From positions 558,001 to 622,000 of the forward strand of contig NZ_QFKX01000002.1 of assembly GCF_003130585.1 (NCBI RefSeq): 64,000 nucleotides of DNA, in the 5' to 3' direction. A program made the position numbers and the translations under genes. The first letter of the stretch is position 1; the number at the start of each line of letters is the position of its first letter. The notes beneath the pieces are model-generated. The model was not told the origin of the DNA. It did no database searches and saw nothing but the letters and a program-made list of their open reading frames with translations. Below are positions 31,623 through 41,900 of this stretch, piece by piece. This DNA comes from Brachybacterium endophyticum (GTDB taxonomy: Bacteria > Actinomycetota > Actinomycetes > Actinomycetales > Dermabacteraceae).

Positions 31623-31696
31623 CGGGGTGTAGCTCAGCTTGGTAGAGCACCCGCTTTGGGGGCGGGATGCCGCAGGTTCAAATCCTGTCACCCCGA
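31623..31696 (+). tRNA. tRNA-Pro (anticodon TGG)
   Basis: Acceptor CGGGGTG/CACCCCG, D-arm with AGCTCAGCTTGGTAGAGC, anticodon stem CCCGC/GCGGG around loop TTTGGGG, T-arm loop TTCAAAT. CCA is not encoded. A TAGGAT hexamer lies 16 bases upstream (31601-31606). Trigger factor begins 89 bases downstream. Confidence 0.95.
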
Positions 31697-31785
31697 CCCG
31701 CAGCCGGGTCGCCCGCCGTGCCGAGACACCGGGCGGCGCCGCCGGAGAATCCATCCACCGAGACATTCAACAGGGAGACCTGCAC

Positions 31786-33549
31786 GTGAAGACCGAAGTC
31801 GAGAAGCTCAGCCCGACCCGGGTGAAGCTCACCGTCGCTCTGCCCTTCGACGAGCTGAAGCCGGCCGTCGAGGCGGCCACCAAGAAGATCGCCGACCAGG
31901 TGCAGATCCCCGGCTTCCGCAAGGGCAAGGTCCCCACGCGTCTGGTCGAGCAGCGCTTCGGCCGTCCCGCGATCATGCAGGAGGCCGTCAACGACTCCCT
32001 GCCCGACTTCTACCAGCAGGCCGCGACGGAGGCGGAGATCCGCCCGCTCGGCCGCCCCGAGGTCGAGGTCAGCGAGATCCCGGGCCTGGACGGCACCGAC
32101 ACCGGTGACCTGAAGTTCACCGTCGAGCAGGACGTGCGCCCCGAGTTCACCCTCCCCGCCTTCTCCGACGTCACCGTCGAGATCGAGGAGCCCGCCGTCG
32201 ACGACGACGCCGTCCAGGTGCGCCTGGACGCTCTGCGTGAGCGCTTCGGCACGCTGGTCGGCGTGGACCGCCCCGCTCAGGACGGCGACTTCGTCTCCCT
32301 CGACATGACCGCGAAGGTCGGTGACGAGGAGGTCGAGTCCGTCGAGGGCGTCTCGTACCACATCGGTGAGGGCAACATGCTCGAGGGCATGGACGAGGCG
32401 CTCATCGGCCTCTCCGCCGGTGAGAGCACCACCTTCACCTCGAAGCTCGCCGGCGGCGACCGCTCCGGCGAGGAGGCCGACATCAGCGTCACCGCGCAGA
32501 GCGTCAAGGTGCGCGAGCTGCCCGAGGCCGACGACGAGTTCGCCGAGATGGCCTCCGAGTTCGACACCATCGACGAGCTCAAGGCGGACCTCAAGGAGCA
32601 GGCCGAGAAGGATGCGGTCTCCAACCGCGTCGCCCTGGCCCGCAACGCCCTGCTCGACCAGCTGGTCGCCGATCTCGACCTGCCGGTCCCGGACCAGCTG
32701 ATCGAGGACGAGATCGCCCAGCACCTCGAGAACGAGGGCAAGGAGGCGGGCGACCCGCACGCCGAGGAGATCCGCGAGGACACCATCTCCGCGATCCGTG
32801 CCCAGTTCGTGCTCGACGCGATCAACGAGACCCGCGAGGTCAACGTGGAGCAGGAGGACCTCATGTCCTACCTGAGCCAGCTCGCCGCGCAGTACGGCAT
32901 GGACCCGAACCAGCTGATCTCGATGCTCGCCCAGTCCGGCCAGCTCGAGCAGGTCTTCGCCGAGGCCCAGCGCTCCAAGGCCCTCGACGTGGCCCTGGCC
33001 GAGGTCACCGTGAAGAACGCCGCGGGCGACGTCCTGGACCTGGGCCTGGAGACGTCGGCCGATGCGTCGACGGACGAGGCCGCCGCGGACTCCGAGGACG
33101 CCCCGGCCGAGAAGGCCCCCGCCAAGAAGGCGCCGGCCAAGAAGGCCCCGGCGAAGAAGGCGTCGACCTCGAAGGACGCTGCCGCGAAGGACGAGGACGG
33201 CGAGGAGAAGGCTCCCGCGAAGAAGGCGCCGGCCAAGAAGGCCAGCACCACCAAGTCCACGGCGGCGAAGTCCACCTCGACGAAGTCGACCGCGGCGAAG
33301 TCCACCGCTGCGGCCAAGGACGCCGAGGGCGAGGAGGAGAAGGCCCCCGCCAAGAAGGCTCCGGCCAAGAAGTCGACCTCCACGAGCTCGAGCGCGGCGA
33401 AGTCCTCGACCTCCTCGACCTCCAAGTCGACCGGCTCGAAGTCCTCGACCCCGAAGTCCTCGACGTCGAAGTCGACCACCGCCAAGAAGCCCGTCGCGTC
33501 CAAGACGTCGGCGGCCAAGAAGGCGGAGGAGACGTCCGAGGAGAAGTGA
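31786..33549 (+). CDS. tig: Trigger factor with long Lys/Ala-rich C-terminal extension
   Basis: 587 residues. Ribosome-bound chaperone that receives nascent chains at the exit tunnel. N-terminal ribosome-binding domain with the signature GFRKGKVP (residues about 44-51), FKBP-type peptidyl-prolyl isomerase domain (about 150-245, GDFVSLDMTAKVGDE), and the helical chaperone arms (about 250-425). From about residue 427 to the end the protein adds some 160 residues of APAKKAPAKKA repeats and Ser/Thr/Lys runs with acidic breaks (DEDGEE, EGEEE). Such repeats resemble actinobacterial HupB or histone H1 tails. The GTG at 31786 has AGGGAG upstream. It precedes two strong hairpins; clpP genes lie further downstream, as in other actinobacteria. 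Confidence 0.9.
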   Translation: MKTEVEKLSPTRVKLTVALPFDELKPAVEAATKKIADQVQIPGFRKGKVPTRLVEQRFGRPAIMQEAVNDSLPDFYQQAATEAEIRPLGRPEVEVSEIPGLDGTDTGDLKFTVEQDVRPEFTLPAFSDVTVEIEEPAVDDDAVQVRLDALRERFGTLVGVDRPAQDGDFVSLDMTAKVGDEEVESVEGVSYHIGEGNMLEGMDEALIGLSAGESTTFTSKLAGGDRSGEEADISVTAQSVKVRELPEADDEFAEMASEFDTIDELKADLKEQAEKDAVSNRVALARNALLDQLVADLDLPVPDQLIEDEIAQHLENEGKEAGDPHAEEIREDTISAIRAQFVLDAINETREVNVEQEDLMSYLSQLAAQYGMDPNQLISMLAQSGQLEQVFAEAQRSKALDVALAEVTVKNAAGDVLDLGLETSADASTDEAAADSEDAPAEKAPAKKAPAKKAPAKKASTSKDAAAKDEDGEEKAPAKKAPAKKASTTKSTAAKSTSTKSTAAKSTAAAKDAEGEEEKAPAKKAPAKKSTSTSSSAAKSSTSSTSKSTGSKSSTPKSSTSKSTTAKKPVASKTSAAKKAEETSEEK

Positions 33550-33573
33550 TTCCTCCTCGCCGCGGTCCGCGGC

Positions 33574-33601
33574 GCAGCGTGCAGGGATCCCTGCACGCTG
33601 C
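33574..33601 (+). terminator. Perfect 28-bp palindrome after tig
   Basis: Arms of 14 bp (33574-33587 with 33588-33601) with no spacer, 25 bases past the tig stop codon. Confidence 0.55.
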
Positions 33602-33621
33602 ACCGCCGGCTCGCACTGAGA

Positions 33622-33653
33622 GGGCCGCCCACCGGTGATCCGGTGGGCGGCCC
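33622..33653 (+). terminator. Second tig terminator hairpin
   Basis: 14-bp perfect stem with a TGAT loop, followed by TTCTCG. The most terminator-like element after tig. Confidence 0.65.
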
Positions 33654-34052
33654 TTCTCGTGCGCTCGTGGTGGTGCGGGGAGCTCGTGGTGGGCAGGCGG
33701 GGGAGCTCGCTGTGGGTGCGGAGGCCGGGGGTCGAGTGCTCGCGCGGTGCCGGGTGGCTCGCGAGGTGCTCGGTGACAGGGCCGAGCGGAATACGTGCGC
33801 CCGTCCCCTGAAATCCCCGGGCGGTGATGTTAGGGCGGCACACGCCACCCGGCGCCCGGCCAGGACACACGCCGCCAGGCGGAGCCCTGGGAGCGCCGGG
33901 AGCCCAGCCCTGTGCCTGAGCGTTCCGCAGGTCTAGGAGTCCCGAGGGGGCGCTCGGCCGGCGCCGGTCGCCGGTCGCCGGGCGACACAGCGCCGCCGGT
34001 CGCCACAGCGGCCCGGCGGCCCATGCCCGCTGCGACGCGCCGTCACGACGAA

Positions 34053-34087
34053 GAGCGGGGCGGCACCGATGTGGTGCCGCCCCGCTC
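34053..34087 (-). terminator. Terminator after NlpC/P60 gene
   Basis: 15-bp perfect stem (34053-34067 with 34073-34087) and 5-base loop, about 47 bases beyond the minus-strand stop codon. Confidence 0.65.
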
Positions 34088-34134
34088 GGGAGCTGGTCGC
34101 GGGGAGGGGCGCTCTGGTCGCCGCTCCCGGGTGA

Positions 34135-34938
34135 TCAGCGGTAGGAGACGAAGGTCGGGTTGCCCCAGATGGTGCGCTCCGTGACGCCGCCCTGCGAGGG
34201 CGAGGAGTCGACGACCTTGTTGTTGCCGGCGTAGATGCCGACGTGGCCGGGCCAGTGGACGATGTCGCCGGGCTGGGCCTGCGACTTCGAGATGGTCGTG
34301 CCGCCGGCGGCCTGGCCACCGGAGGTGCGGGGGAGCGACTTGCCGACCTGCTTGTAGGCGTAGCCGGTCAGGCCGGAGCAGTCCAGGCCGTTGCCCGGGT
34401 CGGTGGAGCCCCAGTTGTAGCGGACGCCGGTCTGCGACTTCGCGGCATCGACGATGGCGGAGCCGGAGGTGCTCTCGGAGGACGAGGACGACCCGTTCGA
34501 GGAGCCGTTCAGCGCACCGCGGGTCTCGGGGCCCACGCGGCCGTCGACGCGGAGGCCGTTGGAGGCCTGGAAGTCGCGCACGGCGGACTTGGTCTTGTGG
34601 CCGAAGACGCCGTCGACCGCGAGCTTCGAGCCGTGGTCGTTCAGTGCGGCCTGGAGGGCGGAGACGCTCTCGCCGCGCACGCCGGAGTGCAGCGTGTGGC
34701 CGGCGTTGAGGGGCGCGCTCGCGCTCTTGGTCGAGGGGGCGGCCTGGGAGACCGTGTGGGTCGAGGGGGCCGGGGCGGCAGGGGCGCTCTGCGCGCTCGC
34801 GCCCTGCATGGTGAAGGCGGAGCCGACGATCACGGAGCCGAGGACGGCTGCGCCGCTCGCGGTGCGGATCGCTGCGGAGGGGGCGTTGATCGGGGTGACG
34901 GCGCGGCCGGCGGCGCGGTGCGTGTTCTTCTGGGCCAT
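34135..34938 (-). CDS. Secreted NlpC/P60 peptidoglycan endopeptidase with PG-binding domain
   Basis: 267 residues. A signal-peptide-like segment (about 28-52, ASGAAVLGSVIVGSAFTMQGASA) is followed by a peptidoglycan-binding type 1 domain (about 78-140, GVRGESVSALQAALNDHGSK and VDGVFGHKTKSAVRDFQ), a Ser linker, and an NlpC/P60 cysteine peptidase domain (about 158-267). The catalytic Cys is in GLDCSGLTGYAY and the His in WPGHVGIYAG. Such enzymes cut stem peptides during wall remodelling. The ATG at 34938 follows GGAAGGA. The leader upstream carries two similar small hairpins; see the intergenic entry. Confidence 0.88.
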   Translation of the reverse strand: MAQKNTHRAAGRAVTPINAPSAAIRTASGAAVLGSVIVGSAFTMQGASAQSAPAAPAPSTHTVSQAAPSTKSASAPLNAGHTLHSGVRGESVSALQAALNDHGSKLAVDGVFGHKTKSAVRDFQASNGLRVDGRVGPETRGALNGSSNGSSSSSESTSGSAIVDAAKSQTGVRYNWGSTDPGNGLDCSGLTGYAYKQVGKSLPRTSGGQAAGGTTISKSQAQPGDIVHWPGHVGIYAGNNKVVDSSPSQGGVTERTIWGNPTFVSYR

Positions 34939-35360
34939 GGGAGGCGGGGTCCTTCCGGGTCTCATCCGCTGACGGATGCTCGTACGGGCTCCTCATCCCC
35001 TGCGGGATGAACAAGTGGGTGACGATGCGGCGGGCGAAGAGAGGCCCGCGGTCGCGCCGACGCCTCAACACTACGGGCGGCGGGGGTCCTCGACCAGACG
35101 TAGGAAGCACTGCGACCTGCATTTTTGCCACCTCTTGAGGGTCCGTAGACCCTCGCCGACAGCGCCGGTCACCACCTTTACCCGGAGCGGGCATTGCGGG
35201 CGACGCGCGCAACACCGGCGTCGGCGTCCGGGTGGCCTGCCGCACTCATCGAGCGGCCCCTCCGTCCCCCTGTGCGCCTGCGGCGAACAGTCCGCCTCGA
35301 GGGGGCGGGCGCGACATAGGGTCGACCCATCGATACGTCGGCCCCTCGAAGGAGACATCC
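34939..35360. other. 422-base divergent region between NlpC/P60 and clpP1
   Basis: On the minus side, two similar short hairpins (about 34965-34978 and 34993-35009) lie in the NlpC/P60 leader, each ending in GGATGAG. A 7-bp hairpin occurs at 35137-35153. On the plus side TAGGGT at 35317-35322 is a likely clpP1 -10, about 38 bases before the start. No gene is seen. Confidence 0.45.
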
Positions 35361-35975
35361 ATGACCTCGCAGCCCCGCAGCGCCTCGGGCGAAGCCCCCA
35401 TGGGACTGGACGACAACGTCTACCAGCGACTCCTGCGCGAGCGCATCGTGTGGCTGGGGGAGGACGTCCGTGACGACAACTCCAACGCCATCTGCGCGAA
35501 GCTCCTGCTGCTCGCCGCGGAGGACCCGGACAAGGACATCTACCTCTACATCAACAGCCCCGGCGGCTCCATCACCGCCGGCATGGCCATCTACGACACC
35601 ATGCAGTACATCCAGCCGGACGTGGTGACGATCGCGATGGGCATGGCCGCCTCGATGGGGCAGTTCCTGCTCTCCTCGGGCACGCCCGGCAAGCGCTACG
35701 CGACCCCGAACACCCGTGTTCTGATGCACCAGCCCCTGGGCGGTCTCGGCGGCACGGCGAGCGAGATCAAGATCCAGGCCGATCTGATCCTCTCCATGAA
35801 GAAGCAGATGGCGGAGCTGACCGCCGAGCAGACCGGCAAGAGCGTCGAGCAGATCATCGCCGACGGCGACCGCGACCACTGGTTCACCGCCCCGGAGGCC
35901 CTCGACTACGGCTTCATCGACGGGATCGTCACCCGCGCGGACGACGTCAGCGGCGGGGGCGGCACCGAGGAGTGA
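35361..35975 (+). CDS. clpP1: ATP-dependent Clp protease proteolytic subunit 1
   Basis: 204 residues. Serine peptidase that forms the heptameric chamber, in actinobacteria as a mixed ClpP1/ClpP2 barrel. Catalytic Ser98 in [10 protein letters not shown] and His123 in [10 protein letters not shown]; the handle-helix region [15 protein letters not shown] carries the Asp. The ATG at 35361 follows GAAGGAGA. clpP2 follows after 67 bases and clpX after that, the usual actinobacterial order. Confidence 0.95.
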   Translation: MTSQPRSASGEAPMGLDDNVYQRLLRERIVWLGEDVRDDNSNAICAKLLLLAAEDPDKDIYLYINSPGGSITAGMAIYDTMQYIQPDVVTIAMGMAASMGQFLLSSGTPGKRYATPNTRVLMHQPLGGLGGTASEIKIQADLILSMKKQMAELTAEQTGKSVEQIIADGDRDHWFTAPEALDYGFIDGIVTRADDVSGGGGTEE

Positions 35976-36042
35976 GCGCGGCCCTGCCGCAGCATCCCTC
36001 CTTCTCGCCATCCGCCATCCGGAACACACCAAGGAGCATCAC

Positions 36043-36735
36043 GTGACCTTCGATCCCCGCTTCGCCCCCACGGCACAGGGCGGTCTGCCCGTCGCCCAGG
36101 CCGGCCCGATGCCGTCCTCGCGCTACGTCCTCCCGCAGTACGAGGAGCGCACCGCGTACGGCTTCAAGCGCCAGGACCCCTACACCAAGCTGTTCGAGGA
36201 CCGCATCATCTTCCTCGGCGTCCAGGTCGACGACGCCTCGGCCGACGACGTCATGGCCCAGCTGCTCGTGCTGGAGTCCCAGGACCCCGATCGCGACATC
36301 ACCCTGTACATCAACAGCCCCGGTGGCTCGTTCACCGCGCTGACCGCGATCTACGACACGATGCAGTACATCAAGCCGGAGATCGCGACCGTCTGCCTCG
36401 GGCAGGCGGCCTCCGCCGCGGCCGTGCTGCTGGCCGCGGGCGCACCGGGCAAGCGTCTGGCGCTGCCCAACGCCCGCATCCTCATCCACCAGCCCGCGAT
36501 GGGCGGCCAGGGCGGCGGTCAGGCCTCGGACATCGAGATCCAGGCCAACGAGATCCTGCGCATGCGCGAGTGGCTCGAGACCACGCTGGCCCACCACACC
36601 GGCCGCTCGGCCGAGGACGTCAACCGCGACATCGAGCGCGACAAGATCCTGACCGCCAAGGACGCCCTCGAGTACGGCATGGTCGATCAGGTGCTGGCCT
36701 CGCGCAAGGAGATCCCCGGTCAGCTCAACCGCTGA
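36043..36735 (+). CDS. clpP2: ATP-dependent Clp protease proteolytic subunit 2
   Basis: 230 residues. Catalytic Ser124 in [11 protein letters not shown] and His149 in [11 protein letters not shown]. The N-terminal 40 residues are longer than in ClpP1 and contain the processing region seen in actinobacterial ClpP2. The GTG start is fixed by AAGGAG 7 bases upstream. With ClpP1 it makes the active two-ring protease that receives substrates from ClpX. Confidence 0.95.
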   Translation: MTFDPRFAPTAQGGLPVAQAGPMPSSRYVLPQYEERTAYGFKRQDPYTKLFEDRIIFLGVQVDDASADDVMAQLLVLESQDPDRDITLYINSPGGSFTALTAIYDTMQYIKPEIATVCLGQAASAAAVLLAAGAPGKRLALPNARILIHQPAMGGQGGGQASDIEIQANEILRMREWLETTLAHHTGRSAEDVNRDIERDKILTAKDALEYGMVDQVLASRKEIPGQLNR

Positions 36736-36788
36736 TCACAGGGGGCGTCGGCCCGTCCCGGACCGGGACGAGCGGGCCGGAGCGTCCC

Positions 36789-36823
36789 CGTGCGGCCCCT
36801 TCCCGTCGGGGAGGGGCCGCGCG
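36789..36823 (+). terminator. Hairpin between clpP2 and clpX
   Basis: A 16-bp stem with two T-G wobbles (36789-36804 with 36808-36823) and a 3-base loop. TACCGT at about 36850 could be a separate clpX -10, so clpX may be transcribed independently. Confidence 0.45.
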
Positions 36824-36945
36824 TCTCCCACGACCGCCCCGGTCGCTGGGATACCGTTGAGGCACGCGGCCGACGGCCCGCGGGCGGCTCCGGCCGCGGC
36901 GGCACCGACCGCCCACGGCCCGACCGGAAAGGGAAGAGGACGGAC

Positions 36946-38367
36946 ATGGCGCGCATGAGCGATGGAGCCGACGTGTTCAAGTGCTCCTTCTGCGGCAAGT
37001 CGCAGAAGCAGGTGGAGCGCCTGATCTCGGGCCCGCAGGTGTACATCTGCGAGGAATGCATCGAGCTGTGCAACGAGATCATCGCCGAGGAGATCCAGGC
37101 CGCCAAGCCCGCCCCCGAGGAGCCCGCCGCGCTGCCCAGTCCGCGGGAGATCTTCGACTTCCTCGAGCAGTACGTGGTCGGCCAGGACCCCGCGAAAAGG
37201 GCCCTCTCGGTCGCCGTCTACAACCACTACAAGCGTGTGCGGGCCCAGGAGTCCGCGGGCACGGCCGTCGCCGGCCCCGCGGTCGCGGGCTCGGATTGCC
37301 GCGAGGCCAAGGCCGCGACGAAGAGCGCGAAGTCCGCCACCGGCGGTGCGAAGACCGGCTCCGCGGCAGCTGGCGAATCGGGGGAGGAGTCCGCGGACGA
37401 GGTCGAGGAGATCGAGGTCGCGAAGTCCAACGTCCTGATCGTCGGCCCCACCGGCTGCGGCAAGACCTACCTCGCCCAGACCCTCGCCCGGCTGCTGGAC
37501 GTCCCCTTCGCCATGGCGGACGCGACGGCGCTGACGGAGGCCGGATACGTCGGCGAGGACGTCGAGAACATCCTCCTGAAGCTCCTGCAGGCCGCCGACT
37601 ACGACGTCGCCAAGGCCGAGCGGGGCATCATCTACATCGACGAGGTCGACAAGATCGGTCGCAAGGCCGAGAACCCCTCGATCACGCGGGACGTCTCCGG
37701 CGAGGGCGTGCAGCAGGCGCTGCTGAAGATCCTCGAGGGCACCGTCGCCGCGGTCCCGCCGCAAGGCGGACGCAAGCACCCCCACCAGGAATTCATCCAG
37801 ATCGACACGACGAACGTCCTGTTCATCGTGGCCGGTGCCTTCGCAGGCATCGAGGACATCATCGGGTCGCGCATCGGCAAGCGCGGCATCGGCTTCGGCG
37901 CCGAGCTGCACACCCCGATGGAGCAGACCGCGATCTACTCCAAGCTGCTGCCCGAGGACCTGCTCAAGTTCGGCCTGATCCCCGAGTTCATCGGGCGTCT
38001 GCCGGTGCTGACCAGCGTGGCGAACCTCGATCGCGAGGCGCTCATCCAGATCCTCACCGAGCCCAAGAACGCCCTGGTCAAGCAGTACCAGAGGATGTTC
38101 GAGCTCGATGGTGCGGAGCTGCACTTCGAGCGCAGCGCGCTGGAGGCGATCGCCGAGCGCGCGATCGAGCGCGGCACCGGCGCCCGCGGCCTGCGGGCGA
38201 TCCTCGAGGAGACCTTGCAGCCGGTCATGTTCGAGGTCCCCTCGCGCCGCGACATCGCCCGCGTCGTGATCACCGAGGGCGTCGTGACCGAGGGACGCGC
38301 CCCGCTCATGGCGACCATGAAGGAAGCGGCGCAAGAGGCCGACGAGCGCCACGAGCAGAGCGCCTGA
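36946..38367 (+). CDS. clpX: ATP-dependent Clp protease ATP-binding subunit ClpX, with inserted linker
   Basis: 473 residues, about 45 longer than usual. N-terminal C4 zinc finger with Cys13, Cys16, Cys35 and Cys38; AAA+ module with Walker A GPTGCGKT (about 166-173), pore loop GYVGED, Walker [10 protein letters not shown], and the ClpP-docking IGF loop within [10 protein letters not shown]. The extra length is an Ala/Lys/Gly-rich then acidic insertion (about residues 103-155) between the first AAA+ helix and the Walker A strand. ClpX unfolds tagged proteins and feeds them to the ClpP1P2 chamber encoded just upstream. Start ATG follows GGGAAGAGGA. Confidence 0.95.
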   Translation: MARMSDGADVFKCSFCGKSQKQVERLISGPQVYICEECIELCNEIIAEEIQAAKPAPEEPAALPSPREIFDFLEQYVVGQDPAKRALSVAVYNHYKRVRAQESAGTAVAGPAVAGSDCREAKAATKSAKSATGGAKTGSAAAGESGEESADEVEEIEVAKSNVLIVGPTGCGKTYLAQTLARLLDVPFAMADATALTEAGYVGEDVENILLKLLQAADYDVAKAERGIIYIDEVDKIGRKAENPSITRDVSGEGVQQALLKILEGTVAAVPPQGGRKHPHQEFIQIDTTNVLFIVAGAFAGIEDIIGSRIGKRGIGFGAELHTPMEQTAIYSKLLPEDLLKFGLIPEFIGRLPVLTSVANLDREALIQILTEPKNALVKQYQRMFELDGAELHFERSALEAIAERAIERGTGARGLRAILEETLQPVMFEVPSRRDIARVVITEGVVTEGRAPLMATMKEAAQEADERHEQSA

Positions 38368-38390
38368 GAACGACGCCGAGGGACGCAGCC

Positions 38391-38798
38391 ATGAGCAGGC
38401 ACGAGGACACCACCCCGCCCGACGTCCGGGCGAGCGACATCGTCACCGATCTCTTCGCGGATACGTCCGATCAGGCGAGTGACCCGTCGGCCGAGGTCGA
38501 CGCGGCACGCGCCCGCGAGCTCCTGCTGGAGGAACGCTCGAGCATCGACAACATCGACGCCGCGCTGGTGAACCTGCTCGCCGAGCGCTTCCGCCACACC
38601 AAGCGGGTGGGGCGTCTCAAGGCCGAGCACGGGCTGCCGCCTGCCGATCCGAGCCGTGAGCGTCAGCAGGTGGCGCGTCTGAAGTCCCTCGCCGAGGAGT
38701 CGGGTCTGGACCCCGTCTTCGCCGAGTCCTTCCTGCGCTTCATCGTCACCGAGGTGATCCGTCACCACGAGCAGCTGCAGGGCGACGAGACGGACTGA
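38391..38798 (+). CDS. Chorismate mutase, AroQ type
   Basis: 135 residues. After a 40-residue acidic, non-conserved N-terminus comes a single AroQ helical domain (about 45-130): LLEERSSIDNIDAALVNLLAERFRHTKRVGRLKAEHGLP has the spaced Arg, Asp and Lys residues of the active site. It converts chorismate to prephenate for Phe/Tyr synthesis. Its start is 23 bases after clpX, so it is probably in that transcript. The similar mycobacterial enzyme is regulated through a complex with DAHP synthase; whether this one is cannot be judged here. Confidence 0.85.
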   Translation: MSRHEDTTPPDVRASDIVTDLFADTSDQASDPSAEVDAARARELLLEERSSIDNIDAALVNLLAERFRHTKRVGRLKAEHGLPPADPSRERQQVARLKSLAEESGLDPVFAESFLRFIVTEVIRHHEQLQGDETD

Positions 38799-38896
38799 CC
38801 CGGGAGGGGCCGGGCAGGTCCGCAGTCGGACGGGGCGTGGCCCGAAGGCACGTCGACCCACGTCCGGAACGGCGCTGAAAGGCCTGCTGCGAGGCG

Positions 38897-38902
38897 TAGA
38901 AT
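38897..38902 (+). promoter_or_regulatory. -10-like hexamer of formate dehydrogenase operon (leaderless)
   Basis: TAGAAT, 6 bases before the fdhA ATG at 38909. CTGAAA at 38875-38880, with a 16-base spacer, is a reasonable -35. Confidence 0.6.
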
Positions 38903-38908
38903 GGGGAC

Positions 38909-41900
38909 ATGCCCCGCTTCAGCTTCCTGGAATGGCCCGTCGTGCGCCAGCTGCGCGACGGGGACATCCTGGGGCGTGGCACCGCGGTCACCTCCCAGCA
39001 CACGCGGGACAAGAAGCCGCGCACCGTCGAGGCCGACCACGTCGCCCACAGCGTGTGCCCCTACTGCGCCGTCGGCTGCGGGCAGCTCGTCTACTCCAAG
39101 GACGGCAAGGTCACCCAGATCGAGGGCGACCCCGACTCGCCGATCTCCCGCGGCCGCCTGTGCCCCAAGGGTGCGGCCAGCGAGCAGCTCGTGAACTCCC
39201 CGCGGCGCGTGACGACCGTCCGCTACCGCCGCCCCCACGGCACCGAGTGGGAGGACCTCGACCTCGAGACGGCGCTGGACATGATCGCCGACCGCTTCCT
39301 CGAGGCGCGCCGTCGCCACTGGGAGGAGACGGACGAGAAGGGCCGCACGCTGCGGCGCACGATGGGCATCGCGAGCCTGGGCGGCGCGACCATCGACAAC
39401 GAGGAGAACTACCTCGCCAAGAAGCTGTTCACCGCGGCGGGCGCGGTGCAGATGGAGAACCAGGCCCGTATTTGACACTCCGCCACGGTTCCCAGTCTGG
39501 GAGCCTCGTTCGGCCGCGGCGGCGCCACCCAGTCCTTGCAGGACATGGCCAACGCGGATTGCATCATCATCCAGGGCTCGAACATGGCCGAGGCCCATCC
39601 CGTGGGCTTCCAGTGGGTGATGGAGGCGAAGGCGCGCGGCGCCCGGATCATCCACGTCGATCCGCGCTTCACACGCACCTCCGCCAACGCGCACAAGCAC
39701 ATCCCCACGCGTGCGGGCACCGATGTCGTGCTGCTGGGCGCTCTGATCAACCACGTCCTCAGCAACGACCTGTACTTCGAGGACTACATCAAGGCGTTCA
39801 CCAACGCCTCCTCGATCGTCAGCTCGGACTTCCAGGACACCGAGGACCTCGAGGGTCTGTTCTCCGGCTTCGACCCGGAGACCGGCTCCTACGACACCGA
39901 CTCCTGGCAGTACTCGGCCTCGCAGGAGGGCGAGCGTGTGGGCGACGCCAGCACGTTCACCGGTCGCGACGGCTCGCACTACACCTCGGGGCACGCCGGG
40001 GCCAGTGAGGCCTTCGGCGCCGGCGGGCCGCCGCTCGAGCACGGATTGCCCGAGCGCGACGAGACCCTGCAGGACCCGCACACGGTCTTCCAGATCCTCA
40101 AGCGCCACTACTCCCGGTACACCCCGGAGATGGTGACCGAGACCTGCGGCATCTCCCGCGCGGACTTCGACTACCTGGCCGACTCGCTGGTCAGCAACTC
40201 CGGTCGCGAGCGCACCACGTGCTTCGCCTACGCGGTGGGATGGACCCAGCACGTGGGCGGCGCGCAATTCATCCGCACCGCTGCGATCCTGCAGCTGCTG
40301 ATGGGCAACGTCGGCCGGCCCGGCAGCGGCATCATGGCGCTGCGCGGCCACGCCACCATCCAGGGGTCCACGGACATCCCCACCCTGTTCAACCTGCTGC
40401 CGGGATACCTGCCGATGGTCAGTGTCGGCGAGCACGACGACTTCGCCGCCTACACCGACTCGATCGGCCGCTCCGAGCAGAAGGGGTACTGGGCCAACTC
40501 GCGCGCCTACGCCGTGAACCTGCTGAAGGCCTGGTGGGGGGACGCCGCGACGGCCGAGAACGACTTCGCCTTCGACTACCTCCCGCGGTTGAACGGGCCA
40601 GCCGGCACCTACCAGACGCTGATGCGGATGCTCGACGACGGGGTGGACGGCTACTTCCTGCTGGGGCAGAACCCCGCCGTGGGATCGGCGAACGGCCGCA
40701 TGCAGCGCCTGGGGATGTCCCACCTGAAGTGGATGGTCGTGCGCGACTTCTCGATGATCGAATCGGCGACCTGGTGGAAGGAAGGGCCCGAGATCGACTC
40801 GGGGGAGCTGCGGACCGAGGACATCGGCACCGAGATCTTCTTCCTCCCGGCCGCCAACCACACCGAGAAGGCGGGCTCCTTCACGCAGACCCAGCGCCTC
40901 GTGCAGTGGCGCGAGAAGGCCGTGGAGCCGCCGGGCGATGCCCAGAGCGAGCTCGAGTTCCTCTTCGACCTGGGCAACCGCATCCGCGAGAAGCTCAAGG
41001 ACTCCACCGACCCCCGTGACCGGCCCCTGCTCGACCTGACCTGGGACTACCCGGTGGACGAGAGCGGCGAGGTCGACCCGGAGGCCGTGATCGCCGAGAT
41101 CAACGGCCGCTTCGAGTCCGGTCCCGACGCCGGGAAGCCGCTGACGAGCTACACCCAGATGACCGACGACGGCTCGACCTCCGGCGGCTGCTGGATCTAC
41201 ACCGGCGTCTACGCCGACGGCATCAACCAGGCGGCCCGCAAGAAGCCCCGCACCGAGCAGGACGAGTTCGCGCACGAGTGGGCGTGGGCCTGGCCCGCCA
41301 ACCGCAGGATCCTCTACAACCGCGCCTCGGCCGACGCCGACGGCAAGCCGTGGAGCGAGCGCAAGAAGCTCATGTGGTGGGACGACGAGCAGAAGTGCTG
41401 GTCCGGTCCCGACGTGCCCGACTTCCCCGCCGACAAGGACCCCCACGACCCCGGGGACACCGATGCGGGTGGCCCTGCGGCGCTCGCGGGGAACGACGCC
41501 TTCATCATGCAGGCCGACGGCCGCGGCTGGCTGTACGCGCCGACGGGCCTCGTCGACGGGCCCCTGCCCACCCACTACGAGCCCGTCGAGTCGGCGATCC
41601 CGAACCCGCTGTACCCGCAGCAGTCGAACCCCACGCGGGTGTCCTTCCAGGACCGCCACAACCTCAACGCCCCGGGGACCAGCGGGACGCACCAGGACGT
41701 CTACCCCTACGTGTTCTCCACCTACCGTGTCACCGAGCACCACACCGCGGGTGGCATGAGCCGCTGGCTGCCCTACCTCTCCGAGCTCCAGCCGGAGCTG
41801 TTCTGCGAGATCTCCCCGGAGCTGGCCGAGGAGGTGGGGATCGAGCCCTACGGCTGGGCGACGGTCATCTCCCCGCGCGCCGCGATCGAGGCGATCGCGC

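Larger units (their letters stand above)
33550..34134. other. 585-base intergenic region
   Basis: Between convergent tig and the NlpC/P60 gene. It holds three strong hairpins (33574-33601, 33622-33653, 34053-34087). The middle 400 bases show no gene, RNA or repeat I can support, only GC-rich sequence with open frames of non-coding character. Confidence 0.5.

Noticed and set aside
33660..34040. Small open frames in the tig-NlpC/P60 gap
   Set aside because: They are Ala/Arg/Gly-rich with no ribosome site, no hydrophobic or domain pattern, and occur in several frames at once.
34939..35110. c-di-AMP (ydaO-type) riboswitch upstream of the NlpC/P60 gene
   Set aside because: A CCGTCAGC word is present, but the conserved downstream CTAACC-type core and the overall helices could not be found by eye.
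38909..39536. Split or pseudogene reading of formate dehydrogenase (short frame ending at 39475, long frame from 39536)
   Set aside because: The frame is the same on both sides, the UGA is at the catalytic Sec position, a canonical SECIS follows, and all sel genes are present.
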